A stretch of DNA of 64,000 nucleotides from Benincasa hispida (lineage: Eukaryota; Streptophyta; Magnoliopsida; Cucurbitales; Cucurbitaceae), in NCBI RefSeq assembly GCF_009727055.1, contig NC_052356.1, positions 4,872,694 to 4,936,693 of the forward strand, read 5' to 3'. The notes beneath the pieces are model-generated. The model was not told where the DNA came from. It did not search any database and worked only from the letters and a program-made list of their open reading frames with translations. Below, piece after piece: positions 12,501-25,384 of the stretch. Positions within the stretch are counted from its first letter, which is position 1; each line of letters begins with the position of its first letter. The position numbers were made by a program, and so were the translations under genes.

Positions 12501-15500
12501 TTTTGAGAATGATTTTAGTTTTGCCTCTTTTGTCCATAGTATAGTATACATCACTTGACTTCTTGGTGGAGCTCAAGTCACAAAGATTTTTGGAGCTTTT
12601 ATAGCCTTGCTTTGATTATTTTTTTGTAATAGGTTTCTCTATGTGAGTGGGGTTCTCTCAATCCTTTGCCCTTAAGTTATTCCTTTTGTCAGTATGAATA
12701 TATTCTTTTTTGTTTCATATATAAGAAAAAATAAAGAAAAAGAAAAATAAAGAAAGAGCAAAGTAGCACACTCTTAAGTTTGGCATATTCATAGAAAGAT
12801 AAAGGAAGATTGATAGGAGAGGTATATCTTTGTTGGAGGGGAGGAGATTAAGAGTGGTAATGATCGACAATAGATATATCCTACAATTTGATTAAAAAAA
12901 AGAAAAAGAAAAAATAAAGAAAGAGCAAAGTAGCACTCTGTTAAGTTTGACAGATTCATAGAAAGATAAAGGAAGAGATAAAAGGAAGATTGATAGGAGA
13001 GGTATATCTTTGTTGGAGGGGAGGGGATTAAGAGTGGTAATGGTCGACAATAGATATATCCTACAATTTGATTCATCGTTGTGGTCTGTTCAATGGTGCC
13101 ACTGGCCTTGATAACAATAAGCTCTCGTTGTCATACTCATTAGGGAGTAGATAGATGAATGACTATATGCAGGCATTGTAATATCGACCTAGAGGTTTGA
13201 GGTTTGAATCTTCTCCACCCCTATACGAGGACTTGCTCGAGTGGTACTTTGTTTGAGAAAAAGTTTGTTAAGAGTGTAAACAAAGTCCACCATCAGCTAG
13301 GGAAGGAAAAGATCCATGATATATAAGTAGAGATAATTATCTCCTTGAGATTTTTTTTGGGGTGAAACCAACATTGGCTAGTGAAGGCTTATGCCCAAAG
13401 TAAACAAGAACATACTATTATGAAAATATGGAGGGTTAATTGTCCCTAACATGAGATATGTGGAGGATTTGTAGTCTATATCTCTCCACATATGTTCACA
13501 ATAGTATGATATTGTTTGCTTTAGATATAGACCCTCATGGTGTTACTTTTGGTTTGCTCGAAAGACCTCATAGTAATGAAGATTATTTACCTCTTTTATA
13601 TACATATCGTGAATCTTTCCCTTTCCTAGATAATATAGAACTTTGTTTACATTCCTAACAAAGCTTTTTCCTTTTAGATAAATTGAAAATTTGGTCTATG
13701 TGCTATTTGCCTCTAATGACCGGAGGAACAGAGATTTTCATCATGGAGTCGGGCCTCTATATAAATCTCTTCTCTGAAATGGAAATGTGGAACTTTAGGT
13801 TGAGCCAGTATCAGTTTGAGAATCAAAGAGGGGATTAGAGTCCTCTAAATCATCCTATGCTTTTATCACGAAAGTACTGAAACTTTCCAACAATTTTTAA
13901 AGGTATAAACCATTACCGCCCAACTTTGCATACATGCTTCATCCCGGTAGAATCTATTACATTATTTTTTATTTTTTAATGATCAAGCTAGTATTTTCAA
14001 ACCTGAAAGAGGTGAGAGTCCACATTTGGATTCCCAAGGCTTTCGGGTAGGATAGAAAATGATTAGAAGCCATTCTCTCTATTCTAGAAACCCAGCAAAT
14101 TTGGACATCACTTTTGAGTGGTCAAGAGACTTTATCAGCTTTACAAAAAGCCTCATATTTCTTGTTGGGGTATCATTTAGTAAGCTATTGTTGGAAAGTA
14201 CCATATATTTGCAAGAAAAGAATGACTTATGATGGAAAACTTGGACCCCCCCCCCAAAAAAAAAAAAAAAAAACAAACAAACAAAAAGTGAAACTACTAA
14301 AATGGAAGTAGGCCGCAAATGAAAGTTTCAAGAGGTTCGAGGGAGCACGAGACTAATATACGACAAAGAAGGTATGAAGAGGCATACCTTGGTTGGGATC
14401 ACAGGGGTGGTGGTTGGTGTCCCTATGGCCATATGGATGGCACAACTAGCAACATCTTGATGCACGACCAAGATTGGTGGACGGCACAACAGGACACATG
14501 GACACGAGTGGGCTTGGGCAGACACAACACATTGGTGGGTGTCATGGGACGTGTGTAAGCGCACATCTAGTTGAATGCGACATGTGCAGGGTGTGCATGT
14601 AGAGGGGTGCGAGGCAACGCACATGGGTGAGCGACAACTCTCGTGCGTGCATGCGGTAGGCCGCGCAGGGCAGCTACCTACGTAGGATTTAATATCTTAT
14701 TAGTTTCTTTGGCACGTAAATGTTGTAAGGTCAGTCGATTGTCCTATTAGATTAGTTGAGTTATGCACAAACTTACTTGAACACTCACGGATTTAAAAAA
14801 AAATGTTTCTAATAATAATAAAAAAAATCAGAGTAGAAAGGAAATAGTCTGCTTTGGATCCATTGTATATATGTGTATACATATATATGTATATATATTT
14901 GATAGGATTCAACTATTTTCATTGATTAGATAAAATTACAAATGAGAGACCTATCTAGAAGATTACATAAAAGCATTTTCAATAGGCTATAAGAGAGCTT
15001 AAACCATACTTACAAAAATGTGATATCAATTTACACTGTATGAGAGCAGTAAAGGCGACATATGAAATGAAAGGTTCAAAATTCGATTGTGTTTCTAAGA
15101 AGATGCACAAATTTCTCTTGAGCCATAAACACCATAAAAAGGCTCGGATGAAATTGAGCCAGAGAGTCCCTTTCCTCGTTCTTGAAGGGACGCCCAAGGA
15201 GAATGATATTTGAAAAGGGAAGATAGAAGTTTGTCGCTAGGTATTTGACCAAATAGGTTCGTCCAGTTCTAGACCAATTGGCCTTGTAAAGCCAATGACC
15301 GACCAAAACTCTATGTGATAAAAGCCCAAAAAGATCTAGCAAATAAGCATAAAATGAGAGTTGGCTGTGTTTCAGGACCATTAGTGCACAAGCACCTATG
15401 AAGCACATATACATATACGGTTATACTATACGGATACGATCGGATACGGCGATTTGTCAATTTCTAAAAAACTAAGATACGGCTACATCTAAGGATACAT

Positions 15501-18500
15501 CATTTTTTTATATATTTTTTTAATATATATATTTCTAAAAAAATGAGGATACTGATACGTTGAAGATACCTTTTTTTCTTTAAGAAAATATAGGATATAG
15601 ATAAATTTAGCATATAAGTTAATAACAATAGCACAAAATAGAATACAAACACTGAAATACAATACAAAAAAAGCAACATCTAAGATGTTGAAGTACAATA
15701 GTTAATAAAATGCAATAGAAAAGTGACTCATATTACAAAGAAGAAAAAGAAGATTAGAGGGAGAAGTATGAAGATAAACGAAGAACTTCTTCATTGAATT
15801 GTTGAAGATATCCAAATGGTTTATATTTTGGTGGATTTTATGGGGACTCAAATGTGAAGATGGAGATTATATGATTCTAGTCTAGGGTTTGGTCCATTAT
15901 TTATTTATTTTTTCTTTTAGTTTTGGACTCGAGTAGTGAGCTTTTTAAATAAGTTGCCTAATTTTAGATTGGGAAAGATTAGATGAGTTACTTGTCTTTT
16001 TTTTTTCTTAAAAAAAAAATATGCATAGAAATAGATACGTCAAATCACGTGTCAAATACGTATCTGAAAATATAGATATGTCAAATCGCGTGTCAAATAC
16101 GTATCTGGGAAGTATCTGAAAGTATCGGTATACGGTACGTGTCTGATACTGATTCTTTGCCTCACATGAAGTATCTGTGCTTCATAGACAAACACATAAC
16201 CCAACAGGAGGGAGACAAAGGAATTTCCAGTGATCTGCATTGAAGCTTTTCTTGGGTGATAAGCACAAAGTGCTGATTTCCCACGTTGAGTAAAATGTTT
16301 CTTTACCCTGAAAACCCATCGATGAAAGGTTTCTGGACGAAGATTTTGTGGGAAAACCATTTTTGTCTAATTTCCACTCCCGCAGGTCCTCTCGGTGAGT
16401 GAGCACAACAGTACTAAGAGCATAGGAGAGCCTTGCCCATTCAACAATTTCAGACTCACTAAGGTGTCTTCTTAGTTTTAAAATCCCAAGATGCTGATTC
16501 AATCTGTGGGCAATCTGCGGAAATGGAGGCTTCTTTATTGAGCGTGAGGGGAATCTGTGATGTATTTCAATAATTCATGGTCATTTTGTGAGCTTCTAAG
16601 TATGTGTTTACACAATTTGCATGAAACTTGCTTCACATTCATCTTAAGCACTCTCTTCTTTGTTATTGTTTTTTCTTTTTAGATTCTATTACCATAGTTT
16701 GTTATAGATATTGCTTTACTTTATATTTTAGGTTGTTGAAGCTGCATTGCTTTCACGAACTCAGCGTTTGGAGCAGCGACTAATAAAAGTAGAACCTCGT
16801 GTGAGTATGGAAACATAGTGAGTATATATATTAATATTCGTTTTCTGTTTCTCCCATTTAATTTTGTTTTTTCCCGAAAAAGATGGAGTAGAATAAACTT
16901 GAGCAAGTTGCTGCCACTTCAACCTGGCCAGATTTAGTATTCATTGCTATATCTTCTTCTCAGACTAGAATTGCAATTGCAAAGTCTTGGGGCTGTTTGG
17001 AACACTAAGTTGGTTATTATAATAATATGTGGGTTATAATAGCTTACTCTAACCAACTCAACTTGAGCCCCAAAAACTCCCTTAATTTCTTATATCTGTT
17101 TCTATGTTTAAAAATTTATACGTGGTTTTGTGACCATTTTTCTCTTCTTGATTGAAGAAGTCTACTGCTTATATTGAGCTGTGGCTACACGAAAACAAAT
17201 GGAAAGTTCTTTGACTAGGCTACAAACTTGAAGAGAATCCTAATCAGAAAATGTCTGTCCAGTTGAGGAGAAAGTTATCAACTGGTTCAATTTCTTTTTG
17301 ATCTGGCTGGCCTTAAGGATATTTTTTCCGAAAACAATATTTCTGGGTATTAATTTCAGTGCTGAGGAGTTTTTCTTTTAGAACACTTCAAATGTTTAGA
17401 ATGCTATATTTTTTCTGAAAATAAAAATAATAATAAAATGAACACACTTAAATTAATAATGCATTCATGGAATACAAACATAAAGGATAGGCGTTCTTCC
17501 CTTTGTTATCGCCGCTCTTTCCCCAAACGTAGTGATAAAGATAACCTTATTTATGGTTTCTCTTAAGAAAAAACAAAAAGTAAAAGTAACCTTATTTATA
17601 CAAAAAACAAAGAAAGAAAGAAATTGGAAAACTGATGTATAAAGTTCGTCTGGCTTCAGGTTCAAGCTCTGCTTGAGGTATTGCCCAACAAATTAACTGC
17701 AGATGTGTTGGAACAACTTCGTATTAGCAAGCAGACATTGGTACATTTTATGGAATTTGTTCTGGATAGAGTTGTTTAGTTCAAGATATACCTCACTATG
17801 ATATGCAGAAATGAGTAGTTTCAAACTGACTCCCCTCAACTGCCAATTTGGACACAAGGTTGAATTAGGTTCCAGGGCAGGGGCTCTCAGACAAATGCTT
17901 CTTGATCTTCTGGAGGATCCGCAAGAAATACGACGCATCTGTATTATGGGAAGAAATTGCACGCTTAATAAAAGAAATGATGATGTGGAGTGCTCTCTTC
18001 CTTTGGATAAGCAGATTGCTGATGGTAAGTTATACATTTCAAATTTAAATTATTACATTCACGATTTTCATCAGCCTTGATTTCAGTTTTAAACTCCTTT
18101 TGTGATATTTTATTGAACTTTTTATTTGCAGATGAGGAAGAAGAAATAGAAATGCTGTTGGAAAATTATCTCCAGAGGTAATTTTGATATTAGATAAGCC
18201 ACCTTCCACACCTCTGAAGAACTATAATTTTTTTCCATATCTAGTATTTTCATTATAGTCTTTAATATAATGAAGAAAAAATATGCTCTCAATCAAAGCA
18301 ATATGTGGAGGAATAGAGAAATTGCAATAGTATGTTGGGAATCTTTGGAAGTGGTGCTGTCAATGTGTCCTACTGTTAGCAGTAGTCTTTGACAGCCCCC
18401 TCTTCTGTGATTCACAGGATAAATTATATGGCGTCCTCTCTCGTGATGCCTAGAATCACAAGGGCAATAATCTAAACTCAGCAAATGATACATTGGCGTT

Positions 18501-20919
18501 GTGATTTATCTGACATTCCAAATCTGGCGATACTCATAGATGGAACTGAAATAAAAGGTTTAGAGGTAAAAAATAATAGGAAAAGACATTTGGTCCCGGA
18601 ACTTGTTTTTAACGCCCACTTGTGTACTTTCAAATTTAATAATTTAACCACTAAATCATTACAAACCGAGTTTAAACCAAAGGTCTCGGTAGGATTGTTT
18701 ATTTTATTTCTTTTTCTAGAAAAGAAACATTTCATTGATAAATGAAATAGAGACTTTTTTATTTTTATTTCTATGTTATTCCTTATGGGGTCATTATCCT
18801 ATTTGAGGTGGATTTTATCTACGGGAACTTGAAACACCTTCAAACTAATTGTTGTATTCAGTCGCGCTATTATTGGGCCAGCCCAAACAATGTGTTATTT
18901 TGTTCACGAGTTCGTGAAATGCACCGTTCAAGTTGATGGAATTTTATCTGTCTGCATCTGCAGATGCGAATCTTGTCATGGTCAGGCTGAAAGGCTTCTG
19001 GATTCTGCAAAAGAAATGGAAGATTCAATTGCCGTCAATTTGAGGTCTAAACAACCTTCTTACATCACTTAGCTTAATTATCGTAACTGCCATAAATTGT
19101 TCTTATTAAAAAAATAGATATCATCCTTTTTGCGGTTAATCAAATTCCCACTTTCTGTACCAAGTAAAAGGAGAAGAAAACTTCAAAGAATGATTCTTCT
19201 TCCTCCTTTCACTCTCCCTCTCTTTTCCTCTCAAAGTTTGTTAATTATGTTTCAGTCACGTAATTGTTTCTTTCTCCTACTTTTAATTAGCTCGCGACGA
19301 CTAGAGGTTAGCAGAGTGGAATTGCTTCTCCAAGTTGGGACATTTTGTGTGGCAGTTGGTGCTTTAATTGCAGGTATGCCCTTTAAGAGATATCATGAAT
19401 ATTCAATTGGGAAATCTTTCTTGAACGGAAGTAATCACCTTCAAGAGAAAAATAGGAGACGAATGGAATATTGAGCTGAAGAGGATCTAAATCATTCTCG
19501 TTTTCTGTTAAGGACAGTGTCTAAAAAGCACACAGATAAAATCTAACCTAGGTAACTTAGCTCATAAAAGTCAGATAAGGCATTAAAGGAAATTACATTA
19601 GCAGCCGGAAGAAAATAGGGTGACAGCAATACCTACAAAATACTCAAGTCCATTACCATACCTTTCCAAGCTAATCTATAAAAAAGAATAAAAAAATTCA
19701 CTCAGAAAAAATGGAAGAATACATGATGGGTAGCCTAACAAAAAGGGGCAACCGAACTAACTATACTAAAAAATGCTCCATTTTTGGCAGACACAGAAAT
19801 CCTTGAAAATTTTGAAAATTGTTAGTCATATCTAGAGACTAAACCTCTTCTCAATCTCTCAGAATTTTTAAAGTGTGTCAATCCAAAGGCTTCAAAGAGT
19901 TGCGAAAAGAAAGCTAGCCTGCCAAATGGCGGATGTTCAAAGACCTCCTCCACCTTAACCTATTGATTGGTGGAGACATTTGTGCTCAAAGGTATCAATG
20001 AGACTGTTGATGATTCCACCTTAAAAAATTAAGGGACCTTATAATAATATTTAAAAGATATACGAACTACTCCTTTCACTATCAATTAGTTTTGAGATAA
20101 AATCACATATTATCTAATATGATATCAAAATTCATTAAGTCTAAATAGGGCATTTGGTCCATAAAATAAAAATAGGATCTGACTCAAGAATGGTAAACTA
20201 AAGAGATACCATCTTGAGGGGCATGATTGAGAATCTTACATTGGAAAAATCAAGTGATCTTATAATCTTTAAAAGATACATGAGCTATTCTTCTCATCGT
20301 CAATTAATTTTGAGATGAAATACCATATTATCTAAGAGAAACGGCCTTTTGTACAAGCAATAAAAGTTGGTCTCCCTAGAATTGCCTCTCAATGGCAAGC
20401 CTAACCTAGCTGTAAGGATAAGGGGAATATAGCAAAAGAATAAAAAACTATTGCTGGCTGCAGTTTATTCGAGTAATAGAACACAAGTAAAAGGAAAATT
20501 CAAGCAAGATTATCTTGTTCTAATAGAGGCTAGGCTGAGTCGCTAGCAAAATTTTGAGTAAGAAAATGCAGTGAAGCTGCTTCTAAACATGTTGCATGGA
20601 TAACTTCAACGAAAGAATTTCATTCCAATTGTCCTTTAACCTTTGTTTTTCACATCTTTTTTGCAGGAATATTCGGCATGAACTTACGATCATACCTTGA
20701 AGAACACGTGGTACATTCTCTAAAAGCCAAATTTTAAAACAACGTTCATGTTCATTCAACCTGGTCAATTGTGTTGATTTTGTGTGAGTTGTAACTTTGA
20801 TGCACTTGTCATGATGCACGCAGTTTGCCTTCTGGTTAACAACAGCTGGGATAATTGTTGGCGCTGTTGTGGCATTCTTTCTCATGTATTCATATCTCAG
20901 AGATAGGAGAATCCTATAG
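9582..20919 (+). CDS. MRS2-11: Magnesium transporter MRS2-11/MGT10-like, 13 exons
   Basis: Exons: 9582-9965, 10942-11014, 11286-11356, 11515-11600, 11693-11783, 16732-16800, 17660-17740, 17859-18024, 18132-18177, 18964-19044, 19291-19373, 20667-20710, 20824-20919. All junctions are GT..AG, phases agree, and the total is 1,371 bases (456 aa), close to the Arabidopsis homologue. The first ~60 residues are Ser-rich and lack acidic residues, like a chloroplast transit peptide. A cytosol/stroma-type CorA N-terminal domain follows ('VNRRQLLKSSG', 'LRPRDIRSVDPSLF'). Near the C-terminus are two membrane helices (about 394-413 and 427-450) with the family-defining GMN motif at residues 414-416 between them. 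The family moves Mg2+ across membranes as a pentamer; this subtype acts in the chloroplast envelope. The start is the first ATG in frame with the transit peptide. Intron 5 is very large and full of transposon remnants, yet the splice sites are intact. Confidence 0.93.
12130..12720 (+). mobile_element. LINE ORF2 remnant (zinc-binding RT tail)
   Basis: Translated + strand fragments match the C-terminal zf-RVT-type region of plant LINE ORF2. A 'VFLWTVLYRGLNTAVKLLR' segment is followed by 'EETIDHLFLH' and then a degenerate tail. Stops and frameshifts interrupt it. It lies in intron 5 in the sense orientation. The A-rich tract starting near 12720 may be the remains of its poly(A) tail. Confidence 0.7.
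12743..13075 (+). repeat. Two-unit tandem repeat, about 167 bases per unit
   Basis: The block starting 'aataaagaaagagcaaag' near 12744 is repeated starting near 12911. Both units continue through 'ggagaggtatatctttgttg' and end at 'atatcctacaatttgatt'. The second unit carries an extra 'agataaaaggaa' insertion. It follows the LINE remnant directly. Confidence 0.85.
14905..16520 (-). mobile_element. LINE ORF2 remnant, minus strand, interrupted
   Basis: Minus-strand fragments at 16502-16188 ('ILKLRRHLSESEIVEWARL') and 15395-14979 ('TLWLNFIRAFLWCLWLKRN', then 'CKLISHFCKYGLSSLIA') match consecutive parts of a plant LINE ORF2 C-terminal region. They are separated by the inverted-repeat element at 15396-16187. 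Stops are present, so it is a pseudogene. It is antisense to the host gene and convergent with the LINE remnant at 12130-12720. Confidence 0.7.
15396..16187. mobile_element. Inverted-repeat element (MITE-like) inside a LINE remnant
   Basis: A perfect 12-base terminal inverted repeat CTATGAAGCACA (15396-15407) / TGTGCTTCATAG (16176-16187) bounds 792 bases of AT-rich noncoding DNA. Just inside both ends are GATAC-rich words (acggatacgatcgg on the left, gtatcggtatacgg on the right). It interrupts a LINE remnant whose coding similarity resumes on both sides. I found no clear direct target duplication, so the class is uncertain. Confidence 0.55.
20023..20338 (+). repeat. Two diverged direct repeats in intron 11 of MRS2-11
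   Basis: A segment with 'gaccttataataatattta' and 'ttttgagataaaatcacat' (20037-20122) is echoed at 20246-20338 ('gatcttataatctttaaaag', 'ttttgagatgaaataccata'). They look like old fragments of one repeat, possibly LTR-derived. Confidence 0.5.
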
Positions 20920-21710
20920 CTAAATACTTGTTCAGGTAGAAACAATCACCTAGACAATGAATTGCAATAACATTGTACTAAACTTCTCCAACTTTTTGAC
21001 TTATAATGCTTATTTTAGGGGAAAAAACCTTTTGGTTTCACGGTTTTGGGCCTAATTTGTCCCAAGTTTCGAAATGTTACACTTTTAATCCTTAAATTTT
21101 GAATTTAGTTTCAATTTAGTCCTAGGTTCTAAAATGTTACAGTGACACTCTTGTGATTTGAGTTTTGTTTTAATTTGGTCTTTAGATTTTAAGATTTACA
21201 CTTTTAACCTCTATTTTTTACTAAATACCCACTTTCAATTTATGGTATCTATTAATTAATTAAAATAATTATGAAGTGAAAATTTAAAATTAATTATAAT
21301 AGTGTTAGTGAAACTTAAGGATTAAATGTATAACTTTTTGAAACATAAAGATCAAATGAAAATTAGATCCAAAATCTAGAGACAAAAATGTATTTTTCCT
21401 ATTATTTTATTATCTCAACTTTCAAATATTATAACTTTTAGATTGAAAAAATTATTTTGATTTTTCCATCAATTACATTTACTTGATTAATGAATGCCTA
21501 CACAGATTATGATTAGTATTTGAATTACTATGGAAATTCAATACTGTTTGGAGACTAAAATAGATTTTAAGCTCTTAATCCAGTTACATTTTTTGTGTAT
21601 TTTAACAGCAAAAAGTATATTAATCTAATCTCGATTGGACAGGTCATTCAACACTCAATCTTGGAGGGGCTGCTATCCCAGTGATGGGGATGCTAATTGT
21701 GAAGGGTATG
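20920..21710 (+). other. Probable 3' UTR of MRS2-11, possibly with an intron
   Basis: After the stop, a consensus-like donor (TTCAG|GTAGAA at 20935/20936) and an acceptor GACAG|GTCATT (21642/21643) could join the stop-proximal sequence to 21643 onward. Between them sits a diverged repeat (about 21030-21400) with three rough units of a 'tcaatttagtcctaggttc' type word. No poly(A) site is called. Confidence 0.35.
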
Positions 21711-24651
21711 TCCATATATCCATTATGTTCATATGAAATAATCAATCTCTTCTCATATATATGATATAGCTGAATATATTATTAGGCCGTGAGCCAATAT
21801 TGGCACCATCACTCAGCTTGGTTTATGAAACAAAATGAGGAGAAATCTTTGACTTTGCCTCCTATCCTTGAAGCTCTCAAATCATCTCCAATTCAAATGG
21901 GGAGAGGGGATTTCCATTTCATCTCAACCGAGTTATTATTATTATTTTTTTGATAAATAATCTGCATCCAAAAATTTCGATTATCTACATTTCTTAAATT
22001 CGTTTAATGTATTAGATTGAACTTCAGTGATATCTCTCACTTTGTTTTTATACTTGATTTAGAAATTTAATTGAGTGTATGTTATATACCGTAGCACTCA
22101 AAATTAACTGAAACGTTTTTATTAAATCTTGATGATTTATACGTCTTGGTAACTTGGTTTGACTTTGAATTAGGGATGATTTATTCTTTAAAACTCTATT
22201 TGGTACGAGGGTTGGTCTGTCTGAAGTTTCTACCAAATTTGATACTATGTAGTCTTAAAAGAAGTAAATAATTAAAAATGCGATAAAAGAATATGCATAG
22301 TTTACTTTTGACTTTTGTGACTAGAATTATTTTTTCCATCTGAACAGGTGAAGTAAATTCTTTAATAAGAAATACATGAATTTTTTGAGTTAGAGGATTA
22401 TAATTGTTTATGATTATTACAGAACGTAGAGTTGAATAGATTGTAGTTGTGGTGAAAAGTATTTTAGTATAAGTATAAGAAGTCTGTGTTTGAGATGAAA
22501 ACATTTTAGTTCAGAATCAAGAAGTCTATATTCGGGTTTTTGATTTGTTTATGTAATTTTGATGTATATATTAAGGCTATGGTTATATGGGGAACGAAAA
22601 AATGTGTAATTTGGGTTGATTCCAATTGAACTATCAATCGAAATGGGTCTCAATTGTGTTTGGGGTTTTTATTGTAATTTTTGGTGTTTATTCATCTAAT
22701 TTTTCAAAAGCAATATGATTGTGATCGAGTTTGTTTATTATAAATCGAAAGGTGGAATGAAAATGACAAAATTACCCTCATCACGCTATTTCTAATCGAC
22801 AACACTGAACACGGTCATTCATACCCATTTCAAACAATCTGTCGATCGTTTTAACCCACTCTTCTTTACTTCTTTACGATTCAACTTTCGATTTCCATTT
22901 CTAGTGTTCATCGATCATTTGTTCGCTTGTTTTTATGTAAGTGTAGCATATTCTACCTTTTACTTCAACTTTTTACTTCGTTTCAATCAACAATCGTCTT
23001 CGATTAACTATTCATAACACATACAACCAGAGTCTCAAGAAATGTATACATCCCAATGTTGTTCGAAACTGGAACTTGCATGTTTGCCGTCGTTACTTTT
23101 CAAGTAGTACGAAGTCACCATTAATTTGGTCACACTAGCTTATTTAGTATTCCATTTGTTCATTGGTGATGTTGACTCTATTTGATTTTTTATATATTCT
23201 ATTTATACTTATCCACATAGAAATTGACTTCCTTACGGTCTATTGGTATGATTGTGTGCTTTGCTGAAGGTCATGTTGATTAGGTCATATAGCAGTAAGT
23301 TGGTAGCAAGAAGGATATATCGATAAATTGATATCCGTTAATCGGTAGCAATGAAACTTTCTATTTTGTTGTTTGTTATTTTTTTTTCTTTTGTTCATCA
23401 ATATCTGGTTTATGAAATTGTATGAATATGAAGGAACTGGTAAATCCATATGCATGAGGCTTAATCCAACAACCACATTATACAATAAAGTTTTCCTATC
23501 GACGAAACATTATAGCAGGAGATCGATAATCATAGCATGAACGTGGTTATAACAAAAATTTAAAAATTCAACATTCGGACTGATCAAACAAACTAAAATC
23601 GATAAAAGCATCAGTATCTTAACCGCTATCAACTTCACCATAATAACCGATAGATCGGTAAGACAAAGAAAGAAGGTTATAAAATTGTTAAATCGGCCAA
23701 AATCGCTATTGCTACTTTCATCTGTAAAGTAGTATCTTCTCATTTCAAAGGGCAAATGACAAAAATTGAGACAAAAATATTCTTACCAAATATATTGCTT
23801 CCAATACATATTCAAACGTAATTGGATTGAGAACCTTCCCAAGCTCAACCATATTACAAGATTTCATTATGGATAGTACGATAGATTCCACTTTTAATTA
23901 TGATTACGAATGGACGTGTAAACAAAATCTACGTAATCTGATGGAGCACACAAACCGAATTGAGATTAATTTATACCCATTCTTCCGATGTAAACGTGGC
24001 CTAAATATCATATTTTGCAAATAGAAATTAAAAGATTGGTTCAAAATGCACTTGGATCCTTTAACACCAAAAGCTTGAATTCCGACATGTTTTGATTATC
24101 TACGAGAAAAATATTTTTCAAAATTACTTTCATTATACTCATGATAAAAAGTGTTTAAAATAAAAGTACTAATGTTTTTGTTATATTTTTCTTCGAAGTA
24201 TTTTTGTACACTAGTTTGTTACTGACAAACACTATTAATTAATAATTTTAAATCTGTATTTGAGAACAATTTCACTGCTCAAGTTTTTTTTAGTATATAA
24301 TTAGTCAAGTTGGAGGAAGGAGATGATCGACAGAGTTAGTCACCCAATGATCATTAGAGTTGGCAATCAAAGATAGTTGCCAAAAGTGGGTGTCGGAGAT
24401 GATCAATATTAGTTGATCCCTGAAAGTGGTTTTCGATGCACTTTTGTGATCATAAACTAAAATCTAAGAACCATTTTATGTTGACTTTCTAAGTACTTAA
24501 CAATTAAGTGAAAAAAAATTTCAATCTAACAAACTAAAAGCAAAGAGAGCATTCAGGCTATATTTTGCAACTGGTTAGTTGGAGTGCCGTCCAGTATGCT
24601 AGATTGGCTTTCCTAGTTTGCCTATCTTTATCTATTTATGTTTTATCAATT
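21711..24651. other. Intergenic, no recognised gene
   Basis: This is AT-rich sequence with only short accidental frames. A degenerate repeat of 'agttggcaatc'/'gatgatcgac'-type words lies at 24305-24430. I recognise no gene, RNA gene or complete element. Confidence 0.5.
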
Positions 24652-24656
24652 ATGCT

Positions 24657-25316
24657 TGTTGGCCCACATAACTATGATCCACTTGTTTGCAGGCTAAAAC
24701 TACTCAACATTAACGGTCAAGTTCACTTCAAGACTCAGGAAAGACTGTGTGCTTCAAACTTCAAAACTCTTCAATCGTTTATCTGAATGTAGCTTAATCG
24801 TATAGACGAAGCTCCAAAGAACTACATGATAGTTCAATTATGTAAACAATATTGAAGAACTAGACGATCATGTATATGATAGTTGAGTAGAACTAAACGA
24901 TCGTATAAACGACAATTGAGGAACTAGACGATCGTATAGACAATGCAATGTGGAGCTAAACGATCGTGTAAATGATGTAAGAGGAGCTAAACGATCGTAT
25001 ACACGATACATAAGTAAAAGCTAGACGATCGTAGAGAGAGAAAGAAAGAACACAAGTATTTAAGTGGTTCAGCCAAAGGCCTACGCCTACTGTGAAAATC
25101 GGGAGGGTCTCTTTTTATTACTTATTCTTCAAACTTCTTACAGAATGAATGCCTTGCTCTCTCTCGTTCTCTTTATTCTCTCATTCGTTTTCTTTTTATA
25201 CAGACGCTCATTGTCAACGAAGAAGCTCTGGTGGTTATAATAAACATAACATAAAGAAGACGACAACGATAAACTGCTTGCAACTTCATTTCTTGTCTTC
25301 GGTTCTTTCTATAACA
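24657..25316 (-). repeat. 3' LTR of the copia element
   Basis: On the + strand it begins TGTTGGCCCACATAAC and ends TTCTATAACA. It carries five CGATCG cores between about 24895 and 25030. The inner flank read on the minus strand is purine-rich, ending AAAAGTGGATAT, a worn polypurine tract. Confidence 0.9.
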
Positions 25317-25384
25317 ATATCCACTTTTATAAAAATCCAGAGTACCTTTCCCTTTTTGCATGTTGAACTGATTTTGAGCTAACC

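Larger units (their letters stand above)
11784..16731 (+). other. Intron 5 of MRS2-11, 4.9 kb, transposon-filled
   Basis: The donor is GAG|GTTAGT at 11783/11784 and the acceptor TTTTAG|GTTGTT at 16731/16732. Every other coding intron here is at most about 1.3 kb. It contains a + strand LINE remnant, a tandem repeat, a - strand LINE remnant split by an inverted-repeat element, and otherwise unassigned sequence (13080-14900), including a C-run/A-run at 14248-14275 and a GC-rich patch at 14330-14690. Confidence 0.85.

Noticed and set aside
14319..14624. GC-rich frames on both strands in MRS2-11 intron 5
   Set aside because: The patch is GC-rich with few stops; no recognisable protein, and the intron is spliced around it by exon phases.
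24795..25035. CGATCG words considered as a CRISPR-like array
   Set aside because: Repeats are only ~10-14 bases, spacing is irregular, the host is a plant, and the words lie inside LTRs.
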